A stretch of DNA of 64,000 nucleotides from Actinomycetales bacterium (GTDB lineage Bacteria > Actinomycetota > Actinomycetes > Mycobacteriales > Micromonosporaceae), in contig PKFB01000015.1 in the NCBI GenBank assembly GCA_002919305.1, positions 64,793 through 128,792 of the forward strand, written 5' to 3'. Shown here piece by piece: positions 28,253-37,319 of this stretch. A program made the position numbers and the translations under genes. Each line of letters opens with the position of its first letter. The first letter of the stretch is position 1. The notes below the pieces were generated by a model. That model made no database searches. It was not told where the DNA came from and worked only from the letters and a program-made list of their open reading frames with translations.

Positions 28253-29356
28253 CTACCGCTGCACCTGGTGGAGCTGAGCCAACGAGGACAGGCCGGCGGC
28301 GCGCAGTCGGGCAGACAATCCAGCGTGGATTCTGCGAGGCCACAGCGGACCGCCGTAGATAAAACCGGTGTACGCCTGCACCAGGGTGGCGCCGGCCTGC
28401 AGCCGTTCCCAGGCGTCCTCCGCGGTCTCAATCCCTCCGACCGCGATCAATGTCAACCGGTCTCCGACCCGCTCCCGCAGCCGACGCAGCACCTGCAGGG
28501 AGCGTTGTTTGAGTGGTGCGCCCGACAGGCCGCCCGCGCCCACCCGCGCCACCTGGTCCGGATCGGTGGCGAGTCCGTCGCGGGAGATCGTGGTGTTGGT
28601 GGCGATGATCCCGTCCAGTCCGAGCTCCAGCGCCAGGTCGGCCACCGCGTCGATGTCGGGATCGGCCAGGTCCGGAGCGATCTTCACCAACAGCGGCACT
28701 CGACGGGTGCCGCTGGTCTCATCCAGGGCCTGGCGTACGCCGATCAGCAGCGGCCGCAGCCGCTCCACGGCTTGCAGGTCCCGCAGTCCCGGGGTGTTGG
28801 GGGAGCTGACGTTGACGACCATGTAGTCCGCGTACGGCGCCAGCTGCCGAGCGCTGGCCACGTAGTCGGCGACCGCCTCGGCCTCCGGCACCACCTTGCT
28901 CTTGCCGATATTGACGCCGACGATGATCTCCCGGCGCGCGCGCCGCCCGCTGAGGCGGCGGAGTCGGTCCGCGGCGCGCGCCGCCCCCTCATTGTTGAAC
29001 CCCATCCGGTTGACCACCGCCCGGTCGGGGATGAGCCGGAACAGGCGGGGGCGGGGATTGCCCGGTTGTGGGCGCGCGGTCACCGTTCCCACCTCAACGA
29101 AGGCGAATCCCAGCGCGCCCAGGGCGGCGGGGCCCTTGGCGTCCTTATCGAACCCGGCGGCCAACCCTAGCGGGCCGGGGAAATCCATGCCGAGCGCGCG
29201 TACCCGTAACGCGGGGTCCCGGGGCGCCAGACAACGCCGCAGCACCCACCGGCCCCCGGGGAGAGCGGCCGCCGCGCGGATGAGCCCAAAACACACCTGA
29301 TGCGCGGTCTCCGCGTCCATCCGCGCGAGCAGGGTCGAGAACAGAATCTTGTACAT
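28253..29356 (-). CDS. pyrD: Dihydroorotate dehydrogenase (quinone), class 2
   Basis: This 367-residue membrane-associated flavoenzyme of pyrimidine synthesis oxidises dihydroorotate with quinone. The N-terminal amphipathic helix ([13 protein letters not shown]), characteristic of class 2, is present. The FMN-binding AAGFDKDA and GFNNEGA motifs, the catalytic Ser in [12 protein letters not shown] and NTTISR follow. ATG 29356 has GGGCGG before it and gives the standard N-terminus; the frame extends 17 codons upstream. It is a single gene, with nucS 143 bases upstream in the same direction. Confidence 0.95.
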   Translation of the reverse strand: MYKILFSTLLARMDAETAHQVCFGLIRAAAALPGGRWVLRRCLAPRDPALRVRALGMDFPGPLGLAAGFDKDAKGPAALGALGFAFVEVGTVTARPQPGNPRPRLFRLIPDRAVVNRMGFNNEGAARAADRLRRLSGRRARREIIVGVNIGKSKVVPEAEAVADYVASARQLAPYADYMVVNVSSPNTPGLRDLQAVERLRPLLIGVRQALDETSGTRRVPLLVKIAPDLADPDIDAVADLALELGLDGIIATNTTISRDGLATDPDQVARVGAGGLSGAPLKQRSLQVLRRLRERVGDRLTLIAVGGIETAEDAWERLQAGATLVQAYTGFIYGGPLWPRRIHAGLSARLRAAGLSSLAQLHQVQR

Positions 29357-29499
29357 CGCCGCCCACTGTGTCGTCGTCGCCACGGTCGCCCGCCGTACCG
29401 GCGTCACCGCAGGTCACAGCCTACGCGGCGGGCAGCATGGCCGACGCGCTACCCGGCGGGTAACGCCAGCTGCCCCGGCCCACCGTGCCTGGGGCCGCC

Positions 29500-30228
29500 T
29501 TAAAACAGGGTCATCTCGTTGCGCGGAATGCCCCGCAGCTCGTCATAGTCCACGACCACGCAGCGGAAACCCCGGTCCTCCGCCAGGGTCCTCGCCTGAG
29601 GCGCGATGCTCTGAGCCGCGAGGACACCCCCCACCGGCGCCAGCAGGGGGTCCCGGTTAAGGAGCTCGACATACCGCGTGAGCTGCTCAACGGAATCGAT
29701 CGTGGCGCGCCGCTTGACCTCGACGGCCCAGTGACGCGGACGGACTGCCCGGCCACCGGCCGGGGCCTCCTCCCCCTGCTCGGCCGCCTCCGCGGCGATC
29801 GCCACCCCGGCCGCGTCCCGGCACATCAGATCGACCGGGCCGATCGGGGTTGGGTACTCACGCCGAACCAGACTCAAGCCCTCGCCGAGTACCTCCAGAC
29901 GCTCGGCGAGAAGCTGCTGTAGGTGCGCCTCCACCCCGTCCTTCTTCAGGCCGGGGTCCACGCCTAAGTCATAACGGAAATCGTGCAGGATCTCCTCGAT
30001 CGTGATCCGCAGCTCCTCGCCCGCCTTGTTGACCACTCGCCACAGGTTGGGCCCTTCCTCCAGCCGGCACGGCGGCGACATCCAGTTCAACGGTTTGTAC
30101 GACCCGCCGTCGGAGTGCACGAGCACCGAACCATCAGCCTTGATCATCAACAGTCGCGGCGCCATAGGCAGGTGGGCCGTCAGGCGGCCGACATAGTCCA
30201 CTGAGCAGCGCGCAATCACCAACCGCAC
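29500..30228 (-). CDS. nucS: Endonuclease NucS, non-canonical mismatch repair
   Basis: This 242-residue mismatch-specific double-strand endonuclease replaces MutS/MutL in most actinobacteria. The N-terminal DNA-binding half, [17 protein letters not shown], and the catalytic core with Asp133 (PVDL), Glu170 and Lys172 (AVEVKRR) and [13 protein letters not shown] are intact. The C-terminal MTLF tail matches the beta-clamp-binding end. A low-complexity Ala/Glu/Gly insertion of about 25 residues (141-167) lies between the two catalytic strands; typical NucS is about 223 aa. Confidence 0.94.
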   Translation of the reverse strand: MRLVIARCSVDYVGRLTAHLPMAPRLLMIKADGSVLVHSDGGSYKPLNWMSPPCRLEEGPNLWRVVNKAGEELRITIEEILHDFRYDLGVDPGLKKDGVEAHLQQLLAERLEVLGEGLSLVRREYPTPIGPVDLMCRDAAGVAIAAEAAEQGEEAPAGGRAVRPRHWAVEVKRRATIDSVEQLTRYVELLNRDPLLAPVGGVLAAQSIAPQARTLAEDRGFRCVVVDYDELRGIPRNEMTLF

Positions 30229-30335
30229 GGCCAGAGCCTAGCCGTCGCGGTACCCGGTGCGGTCCCGCACCCGGGAGGCGACGGATCCCGGTGGCGGGGC
30301 GAGGCTAACGTGGCGGCGAAGGAGGTACGCCCGCG

Positions 30336-30974
30336 ATGCTGGAGACGCTCACTGGATCCGGTCTCGCCGTGGCCGCCGGCCTTAACGCCTACATCCCCCT
30401 GCTGACCGCGGGGTTGCTGGCCCGCTACACCGACTGGATCACGCTGCCCGCTGGCTGGAGCTGGCTGACCAACGGCTGGATGCTGGCCATTCTCGGGGTT
30501 CTGCTGGTGGTTGAGATCGTGGCCGACAAGGTCCCGGCGGTCGATCACGTGAACGATGTGCTGGCCACCGTGATCCGTCCCACCTCAGGTGGCCTGGTGT
30601 TCGGGGCGACCGCGTCGGCGCCGACCGTCGCTGTCTCCGACCCACAGGCCTTCGCCGACACCAACTGGGTACCGATCCTGGTGGGTGCGACCGTGGCGCT
30701 CAGCGTCCACTTACTCAAAGTCGCGACACGAGCTGTTCTCAACAGCGTCACTTTCGGTATTGCCGCCCCTGTGGTCAGTACGATCGAGGACACCGGATCG
30801 GTGACGGTGAGTGTATTGGCGATCATCGCTCCAATCGTGATCCTGGCCGTGTTCGCCATCCTGGGGTTCGTGGCGTGGCGGGTATGGCGTCGGTGGCGCA
30901 GGCGCCGGAACACCTCGGGCGGGCCACGACCCCGCTTGTGGTCGCTTTCCCGAGGCGCGTCTCAATCCGGCTGA
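30336..30974 (+). CDS. DUF4126 family membrane protein
   Basis: This 212-residue polytopic membrane protein has about five hydrophobic segments and the family motif AAGLNAYIPLL near the N-terminus, plus HVNDVLATVIRPTSGGLVFG. The C-terminus is a basic cytoplasmic tail (RRWRRRR). ATG 30336 follows GGAGG. The function is unknown. It is divergent from nucS across 107 bases. Confidence 0.85.
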   Translation: MLETLTGSGLAVAAGLNAYIPLLTAGLLARYTDWITLPAGWSWLTNGWMLAILGVLLVVEIVADKVPAVDHVNDVLATVIRPTSGGLVFGATASAPTVAVSDPQAFADTNWVPILVGATVALSVHLLKVATRAVLNSVTFGIAAPVVSTIEDTGSVTVSVLAIIAPIVILAVFAILGFVAWRVWRRWRRRRNTSGGPRPRLWSLSRGASQSG

Positions 30975-30977
30975 TTT

Positions 30978-31020
30978 CATCGATTTACATCGATTGATTA
31001 CATCGATATCACACCGATGA
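30978..31020. repeat. Cluster of CATCGATT-like direct repeats
   Basis: Four copies of CATCGATT/CATCGATA/CACCGATG begin at 30978, 30988, 31001 and 31013, right after the DUF4126 stop and 345 bases before the FtsK-like operon. The near-helical spacing of 10-13 bases suggests cooperative protein binding, but no role is established. Confidence 0.5.
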
Positions 31021-31364
31021 CGTGGGCCGATGGCGTGGATCACACCCCGGCCCACACAGTCAACCACTGTTGGTGACGTCGTGTGCCGCCCTCCCGGCCT
31101 CAACTCCGTCGGGTTCCGGGGTGGTTTCCCTGGAATACCTGGGCTAATCAGCGACGCTCAAAGCCGCCGCATCCCCCACAATCCCGCTACTCAGCGCTAT
31201 GAAGAACACACGTCACGTTAAGTAGTTTAAAAGGGTTCCTAGCGAAGACAGACTGATCCTGGGACCATTGGTAATCAGCACCGGTGTGGTCGGTCATGCC
31301 CCAAAGACGCGCGGACCGCTCATACGGGCACATACAGCAGACGGCTCAAGCTGGGGAGGATGCA
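31021..31364. other. Leader region of the FtsK-like operon
   Basis: This is a noncoding stretch of about 340 bases with an AT-rich patch near 31215-31235 that is the likeliest place for a promoter. GGGGAGGA at 31352-31359 is the ribosome site of the first gene. No other feature was recognised. Confidence 0.5.
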
Positions 31365-31625
31365 GTGGCGAGCGTGGCCGAAGTGAAATCCGCTATCGAC
31401 GCCGCGCTTGAGCAGGTGCGTGAAAGTCAAGAGGCTGTCAAAGTCGCCAACGAAAAGCTCGCCGAGGCCCAAGAGAGCTTGGCCGTCGCGGTCGAGGGCT
31501 CCGGAAACGAGGCGGTGGAGTCCGCTCGGGCCGCCCTCGCCCAGGCAGCTCAGGAGTTGGAGGACTGCTTGGCGGCGACCATCGCCGCTACTGAACAGGC
31601 CGAGAGCTATGTCGCGACGCTCTGA
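31365..31625 (+). CDS. Small all-helical Ala/Glu-rich protein, first gene of the FtsK-like operon
   Basis: This 86-residue acidic protein starts at GTG 31365, five bases after GGGGAGGA. It is predicted to be a single coiled-coil hairpin (heptads of Ala, Glu and Val; one Cys). It is about the size of a WXG100 protein but has no WxG turn, no signal peptide and no known domain. The next gene's ATG lies 17 bases inside its end, so the two are translationally coupled. It may be a substrate, adaptor or structural partner of the ATPase. Confidence 0.75.
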   Translation: MASVAEVKSAIDAALEQVRESQEAVKVANEKLAEAQESLAVAVEGSGNEAVESARAALAQAAQELEDCLAATIAATEQAESYVATL

Positions 31626-32493
31626 GGGCGGCTCCCTGCTGTCCCAACTGTCAGCCCGGCTGCGCCAGACCGGGGAGTCTCTCCCTGTGATCGACGCGAT
31701 CCGGGCCGGGGATCGGCTCGATGAGGCGATCGTCGCCCTGACCCGCACCTTGGAATCCTCTTCACACGAAGGGATTCTTCCCGCGCTGGTCCAGGCCCAG
31801 ACCCATCTGGACCGCGCCATCGCCGCGATGAACACCGCCCTGGAGTCGCTGGACACCTACCTGATCGCCATCGGCGCGGATGGTGTGAACGCCGCCTCGC
31901 CGCCGCCTCGTCGGCGTTTCGCCACTCTGCGCGCCAGCGCCGAGGCCGCCCGGGAACGCCCCAGCGGGCTGGTGCGGTGGTGGGTCGATCGGGTCTGCGA
32001 GATCACCGAGGCGGAACCGCCGGCCACCCCGCCCAACCGACGCACCGGCCGGACGCCTCAACAGCTGCTTCGGGAGCTCACCTATCAATCCCGGGCCGCC
32101 GAGCGTGACGGCTACCGGGAGGTGCTCTTGCGCACCGATCCCGCCGAGGGCCTGCGCCTGCCGGCTCTGGCACAGCCCGCGCTGCGTCACTTCGCCACCG
32201 AACTGTTCGGGCGCCCTCCAGTCGCCTCTGACCTGGATCGTCTGATCGGAATCACCGACTCCCGTGTCCGTTCCCTGCTACCTCGACTTCCAGACACGGT
32301 CGTCCGCACGCTGTGTGGCCGGGCCTGCCACGCCCCGGGCACCGCGCGCCAAGAGCATCCGGTCGACACCGCCGTGACCTATCCCGTCCTGCTCGCCGAG
32401 ATCCTGCGCGCGGTGGGACGGGACGCCTCCGCGTTGGCGGAGTCAGCCCGGGAACAGCCGTCCCGGGAACCCGTTCGGTCCCATGGACCCTGA
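31609..32493 (+). CDS. Unknown helical protein, second gene of the FtsK-like operon
   Basis: This 294-residue soluble protein starts at ATG 31609, which overlaps the previous gene. Residues about 10-80 form a helical hairpin with LVQAQTHLDRAIAAMNTALE. A Pro/Arg-rich linker and a second helical domain (about 145-270) follow. It has no signal peptide, membrane segment or recognised catalytic motif. It is 18 bases before the ATPase gene with the same codon bias. I do not recognise the family. Confidence 0.75.
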   Translation: MSRRSEGGSLLSQLSARLRQTGESLPVIDAIRAGDRLDEAIVALTRTLESSSHEGILPALVQAQTHLDRAIAAMNTALESLDTYLIAIGADGVNAASPPPRRRFATLRASAEAARERPSGLVRWWVDRVCEITEAEPPATPPNRRTGRTPQQLLRELTYQSRAAERDGYREVLLRTDPAEGLRLPALAQPALRHFATELFGRPPVASDLDRLIGITDSRVRSLLPRLPDTVVRTLCGRACHAPGTARQEHPVDTAVTYPVLLAEILRAVGRDASALAESAREQPSREPVRSHGP

Positions 32494-32511
32494 AAGCACC
32501 GAGGGACACAC

Positions 32512-35214
32512 ATGACCGGATGGCGGCAGGCGCTCCAAGCGGACCTGTCCGGTCTGCTGGCCCAAGCCCGAGGCGCGGCCCGTGCGTACCGGGCCGCCGC
32601 TGAGCAGGCCGCGCTCCAGGCCGCGGAGTACGCCCGACGACTCACTGCGAACCTGCCCCACCACCTGAGCGCGCTGCGCCAGACGCGTGAGGAGGAGATC
32701 GCCCAGGTTCAACGACGCTGCCGGGCCATCGCCGACAGCGTCGCGCGCCGGCTTGAGGAATTGACCGGGTACGCCAGTCCCGGGCTGGCCAGTGCCCCAT
32801 GGCGCCGCTGGCGTCCCCAATGGACGATTGAACGGACGCGGACCCCGGATCTGTTCCGGGTCGGTGTCCTGCGCCCCGATGTGCCCGACGTCCCCTCACT
32901 GCCGCTACTACTGCCCCTGTTGGATCAGGCGCATATCCACATAACCGGGGACACCACCTCGGATCCTGATCGGGTCCGCGGCCTCATCAACACCCTGCTG
33001 CTGCGCGTCCTGGGCACCACCCCCGCCGGCTCGGTCCGGATCATCGTGTATGACCCCGAACAGCTGGGGGGTGCACTGGCCGGCTTCGCGCCGCTGGCCT
33101 CGGCCGGTCTACTCCGCTTCGTGGGCCCCACCGGCCTGTCCGGCCTCCTCGACGATCTGACCGAGGAGGTGCGGCGGATCAACGAATCCGTTCTGTCAGG
33201 GGAGTACGCCTCGCTGTGGGCGCTCGCCGACGCCACCGGTCGCCGCCCCGAGCCGTGGCGGATCATCGTCCTGTTGGGCGGGGATTCCGACGCCGAACTG
33301 ACCGGCGCGCAGCGCGCCCAACTGGCTCGGGTGGTGCGTACGGGAGTGCCCTGCGGGATTCACCTGATCGCCACCGGGCTGCAGTTGGAGCCGCACGAGT
33401 CCGTGGTCACGGTCGAGATGGCGGAGGTGATCCGCACCAGCGTCACCGGTGACCTACCGGTGGAGCTGGACCCGCCCCCACCGGCCGAACTGGTGACCGG
33501 CACCTGCCGTGCGCTGGCTGAGAAAGTCGCCGCCGGCCCCGACCCGACATCCTTCGATCAGCTGCTTCCAGACCGCTTCTGGCAGGAGTCCTCGGCGCGC
33601 GGCCTAACCGCTCCGGTCGGTGAAGGAAGCGACGGGCGCCTGGTCCACGCCCCCTTGGGCGACTCCCCGCCCCACGCCCTCATCGGTGGCCCGTCGGGCT
33701 CAGGTAAGACCAACTTCCTGTTCGCGTGGATCGGCGCGTTGGCCGCCCGCTACGACCCCGATGAGCTGGAGCTGTATCTGCTGGACTTCAAAGAGGGCGT
33801 GTCCTTTGCCCGGCTGGCGCCAGGGCGCAAGGATCCCAGCTGGCTGCCGCATGTGCGGTTGATCGGCGTCAACATCAACTCTGACCGTGAGTACGGTCTG
33901 GCCCTACTGCGTTACCTCCACGAACAGCTCCGGCACCGCGCTGAGGCGGCCAAACGCCACGAGGCGACCAAGCTGGAAGAGCTACGGGCGGAGGATCCCG
34001 GTGGCCGGTGGCCACGCATCATGGCGGTGATCGACGAGTTTCAGGTCCTACTGTCGGAGCGCGACGCGGTCACCGCCGAAGCGGTACGGCTGCTGGAGGA
34101 CCTGGCGCGACGGGGCCGGTCCCAAGGGATCCACCTGGTCCTGGCCAGTCAGAGCGTGAGCGGGATCGACGCGTTGTGGGGACGCTCGTCCCTGGTGGCC
34201 CAGTTCACGCTCCGCATCGCGCTCCCCAAGGCGCGTCGCATCCTGGCCGACACCAACTCCGCCGCCGACCGGATCCCGCGATACCACGCCGTGGTCAACC
34301 CTGACTCCGGCGCCACCTCGGCCAACCAGATCGCCCGGATCCCCGACGCCACCTCCCGCGGCACCTTCGACGCGCTGCAGCGGCGGCTGTGGGAGCTGCG
34401 GCCAGGGCAGCCACCTCGGCTCTTTGACGGAGACAACATCCCGACCCTGGCTGACGCCCCGGATTTCCGCGAGCTGACCCTGTCGGTTCGGCGCGCCCCG
34501 GTGGTCCTGGTGGGGCAAACCATCGACGTCATCGAGCGATCGGCCACCATGAAGCTGTCTCGGGCGCCGGGGCGCAACCTCGCGGTGCTGGGGACGCGGC
34601 TGCGGGAGGCGTGCGAGATCCTGGCCTCGGTGGGGTTGTCGCTGGCCCGGCAGCATCCCCCGGATGGGGCCCGGTTCAGCGTGGTCTGCTGCGACGACGA
34701 CGCGGTGGAGTACGCCGAAGCCCTGGTTGATCAACTCACCGCCCAAGGGCACCATCCCCGCTGGTTCGACGCCATAGGGGCGCGTGACCTGCTGGCCGAG
34801 GTCGCCGCGGAGCTCGCCACGGCGCGTGGGGAGACCCCGCACTACCTCCTGATGTACGCGGTGGACGCGGCGAGTGTGCCGTTGGAGGCTAAGGATCCCC
34901 GCACCCGGGTCAGCGGCTTGGATCACCTCCGTCAGGTGGTGGCCCGGGGGCCGGAGCTGCGTACCCATGTGCTGGGGTGGTGGCGGTCTGTTCCGCGCCT
35001 CCGGGAAACCCTGGGAGGCGTCAGCGCCAAGCTCGACGGGATCGGCGCCTGGGTGGCGTTGGACGTGCACGGCGGCGAGCTGGCTCCGCTGGTTCCCCAG
35101 GTCGGGGGACCGTCCTGGTATCCCCGGCCGTGGCGGGCGCTCTATTTTGACCGCTCCACCCACCGCACCCCCGAAGTGATCATTCCCTACCGGGCCGGGA
35201 AGGAGATGCCGTGA
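32512..35214 (+). CDS. FtsK/SpoIIIE (EccC-like) three-domain ATPase
   Basis: This 900-residue motor protein opens with an N-terminal coiled coil (about 1-90). A degenerate ATPase-like domain (about 110-330) without a P-loop follows. The central FtsK domain is intact: Walker A GPSGSGKT (Lys399), DFKEG, Walker B VIDEF (Asp508, Glu509) and an Arg finger in RGRSQGIHLVLASQS. A third ATPase-like domain (about 665-850) also lacks Walker A. Having one active and two degenerate domains is reminiscent of type VII secretion EccC, but there is no membrane anchor in this chain. The last gene of the operon could provide it. Confidence 0.88.
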   Translation: MTGWRQALQADLSGLLAQARGAARAYRAAAEQAALQAAEYARRLTANLPHHLSALRQTREEEIAQVQRRCRAIADSVARRLEELTGYASPGLASAPWRRWRPQWTIERTRTPDLFRVGVLRPDVPDVPSLPLLLPLLDQAHIHITGDTTSDPDRVRGLINTLLLRVLGTTPAGSVRIIVYDPEQLGGALAGFAPLASAGLLRFVGPTGLSGLLDDLTEEVRRINESVLSGEYASLWALADATGRRPEPWRIIVLLGGDSDAELTGAQRAQLARVVRTGVPCGIHLIATGLQLEPHESVVTVEMAEVIRTSVTGDLPVELDPPPPAELVTGTCRALAEKVAAGPDPTSFDQLLPDRFWQESSARGLTAPVGEGSDGRLVHAPLGDSPPHALIGGPSGSGKTNFLFAWIGALAARYDPDELELYLLDFKEGVSFARLAPGRKDPSWLPHVRLIGVNINSDREYGLALLRYLHEQLRHRAEAAKRHEATKLEELRAEDPGGRWPRIMAVIDEFQVLLSERDAVTAEAVRLLEDLARRGRSQGIHLVLASQSVSGIDALWGRSSLVAQFTLRIALPKARRILADTNSAADRIPRYHAVVNPDSGATSANQIARIPDATSRGTFDALQRRLWELRPGQPPRLFDGDNIPTLADAPDFRELTLSVRRAPVVLVGQTIDVIERSATMKLSRAPGRNLAVLGTRLREACEILASVGLSLARQHPPDGARFSVVCCDDDAVEYAEALVDQLTAQGHHPRWFDAIGARDLLAEVAAELATARGETPHYLLMYAVDAASVPLEAKDPRTRVSGLDHLRQVVARGPELRTHVLGWWRSVPRLRETLGGVSAKLDGIGAWVALDVHGGELAPLVPQVGGPSWYPRPWRALYFDRSTHRTPEVIIPYRAGKEMP

Positions 35215-35936
35215 GGGATCTGGTACCGGTGAAGCCGCCGCAGGCGGCTCTCCTGCGCTATCAAGAGCTCGCGGCGGAGCTCGGGCGAGCGGTAGCCGAA
35301 CGGGACGCCGCGATCACGCGCGCCCGACACTCCTGGCGGCTGGCGGCGCACTCGGCCCAGCGCGACACCGAGGCGGCTCAGCAGGCTTATCAGACCGCCC
35401 TCGAGACCGCGTCGGCGGCGGCTCAGGCAGTGGAGCGCACCGACGCGGAAGCGCGACGGTTGTGGCGAGACCTCGGAAGTCTCCTGGGGCGTCCGGCGCG
35501 GCTGGGCCCGATTCCGGAGCCTGTCCACGTGGCACAGGCACGCCCCACGGACGCCTCCACCTTGTTGCGACATGCTGAGCATCTGTTGGCCCGCGCCAGA
35601 CGCGGTGAGTTGTCCACCACGCCTCCCCTGCCTACCAGCACGATGATGCTGTTGGCGGGGGCGATTGGCGCCTTGGTGCTGTTCCTGACGGCCCGGTCAT
35701 TGCTGGCGTTGGAGAGCGCGGCGCAGGCGGATTCAGAACCCGCGGTGGTGCTCCGCGCCGTGGCACTGCTGCTCCTCTTCATCGCCCCGGTGGCGGGCGT
35801 ACCCCTGGCCGCGTTCTGGCTGTCGTGGCGCTACCGAAAGCGGGCCGGCCCGGGGAACCTGGCGCTGTGTGCGCTGGCTGGGATCGTGGTTCTGACCCTG
35901 CTGGGGTTGATCGTCGGGCTGCGAAACGGTCCGTAA
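35211..35936 (+). CDS. Coiled-coil membrane protein, last gene of the FtsK-like operon
   Basis: This 241-residue protein starts at GTG 35211 in a GTGA overlap with the ATPase stop. Residues about 10-100 are a long Ala/Arg/Glu coiled coil. Three membrane segments follow (about 143-165, 182-205 and 216-236), with no signal peptide. It may anchor the soluble ATPase to the membrane. No known family was recognised. Confidence 0.78.
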   Translation: MRDLVPVKPPQAALLRYQELAAELGRAVAERDAAITRARHSWRLAAHSAQRDTEAAQQAYQTALETASAAAQAVERTDAEARRLWRDLGSLLGRPARLGPIPEPVHVAQARPTDASTLLRHAEHLLARARRGELSTTPPLPTSTMMLLAGAIGALVLFLTARSLLALESAAQADSEPAVVLRAVALLLLFIAPVAGVPLAAFWLSWRYRKRAGPGNLALCALAGIVVLTLLGLIVGLRNGP

Positions 35937-36118
35937 AACGCACCGAGGGCTGAAGACATCAGAGGAGCCACCGCGGACATCAGAGGAATCACCGCCCTGA
36001 CGTCCTTGTGCGCCGATGTGGTGTACCACGGGGCATGTACCGGGGATGCTGACCGTCACGGCTCCGTCCCCGGTACATGATCACCATGAGCGAGGGGCCC
36101 GGATCCCTCAACGCCGTG

Positions 36119-36517
36119 TCATGAACCCGAGCTGTACACGATGTGCTTGGGCTGAATCCTGACGGTGATCCGCTTCTCACCGGGCTGGCGGAATGGGTAG
36201 CTTTCCGCCCCCAGATATTTCTTGGCGAGCCTGTCGATCATCGCGTCGGCGCCCTCCTCCTCCAGACGGGCATGTCCGGCGACGCTGACGAAGTGGTAGT
36301 TGTTGTCGGGGTCCAACACACTGATCGACACCCACGGGTTCTGGCGCAGGTGCTTTTCCTTCAGCCGACCCACCGCGGTGTTGAACACCACGTCGTCCCC
36401 GTCTACATCCACCCACACAACCGTGTTGTGGGGCGAGCCGTCGGCCCGCAGGGTGGTGGCCCAGCCCAGGATCGGCCGGGACAGCAGCTCACGGGCGCCA
36501 GGGCTCAATTCCGGCAT
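36119..36517 (-). CDS. PPOX-class (probably F420-dependent) oxidoreductase
   Basis: This 132-residue split-barrel flavin/deazaflavin protein resembles Rv1155. ATG 36517 follows GAGGAGGGGGAC and is preferred over an upstream in-frame ATG. The conserved regions are the WATTLRADGSPHNTVVWV strand pair, a KEKHLRQNPWVSISV helix-strand and YHFVSVAG. The short length and motifs favour F420 over FMN, but this needs a ligand test. Its substrate is unknown. Confidence 0.85.
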   Translation of the reverse strand: MPELSPGARELLSRPILGWATTLRADGSPHNTVVWVDVDGDDVVFNTAVGRLKEKHLRQNPWVSISVLDPDNNYHFVSVAGHARLEEEGADAMIDRLAKKYLGAESYPFRQPGEKRITVRIQPKHIVYSSGS

Positions 36518-36716
36518 GTCCCCCTCCTCGACAGATAGAAGTTCGATGATCATCCTGCCATCTGCCACGTGCCTCTGCCCAGAACTGGGCTATATGCCCT
36601 GATAACAGCCGCGCAGCTTTGTCCTGCCGGGTCGCCAGGAAGGTCCTGGAGTACGGCTTTCTTACTTCCTTAGGGCTGGCCTCCTTAAAGGGATATCAGG
36701 GTTATCCCCGAGGGGG

Positions 36717-37016
36717 TCACTGCACGGATTCGCTCCGAAGCACCCGCTCTAGTCGCGTAGCCCGCAACAGCCGGCTCAACCGTGGAGGAGTGTTACGCAG
36801 CACCATTTGCCGTCCGGCGCGTTCGGCCAGACGCCGGGTCCCCAGGAGCACCCCCAGACCGGCGGCGTCCACCGCTTCCACTCCGCTTAAGTCCACCACC
36901 AACAGACCGCTGCCATTGGCCACCGCCGCGTGCAGCTGTTCCCGGATCTGCGCGGTGTGCCGTACGTCGAGCCACCCTGTCAGCTGCACCACTTGTTCAC
37001 AGGCCAGCGCTGACAT
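36717..37016 (-). CDS. STAS-domain anti-sigma antagonist-like protein without phosphorylatable Ser
   Basis: This 99-residue single-domain STAS protein, ATG 37016, follows GGAGGGGGGAG. It has the LTGWLDVRHTAQIREQL start and the core VVDLSGVEAVDAAGLGVLLG. In SpoIIAA/RsbV-type antagonists the D-S-S/T-G loop carries the Ser that is phosphorylated by the partner kinase. Here it is D50-A51-A52-G53, so it cannot be switched that way. No anti-sigma kinase gene adjoins it. Confidence 0.85.
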   Translation of the reverse strand: MSALACEQVVQLTGWLDVRHTAQIREQLHAAVANGSGLLVVDLSGVEAVDAAGLGVLLGTRRLAERAGRQMVLRNTPPRLSRLLRATRLERVLRSESVQ

Positions 37017-37319
37017 GGCCTCTCCCCCCTCCAGGCGTCGCCCACCCCACGGCGCCACCTACACGCGTCCAGCTCCTTTTCACTTCACTGCACATGACGC
37101 TAGCGAGGGCGTGCAGGTTGCACACGCGGGTTATCACCCTGAAATCTGTCAGGGTGGCGACGCTGCTGCTTCATCAGCGACGACGACTTTCCCTCCGCCC
37201 TGAGAAGTAGCCGCCCCTGACCGTCCTCCCCCAGGAAGGAATAATGTGGACTTCACGCATCCTGCTCGAAGAAAGGCCAGGCGGTCACTGATCAGGCAGA
37301 AGGCACGGGTGGTCGCCTG
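37017..37319. other. Spacer between the STAS and histidine kinase genes
   Basis: These 303 bases contain the STAS promoter region and the end of the kinase transcript. No clear hairpin or repeat was recognised. Confidence 0.4.

Noticed and set aside
31365..31625. WXG100/EsxA-like protein
   Set aside because: The size and helical hairpin fit, but the WxG turn is missing, so the label would be unsupported.
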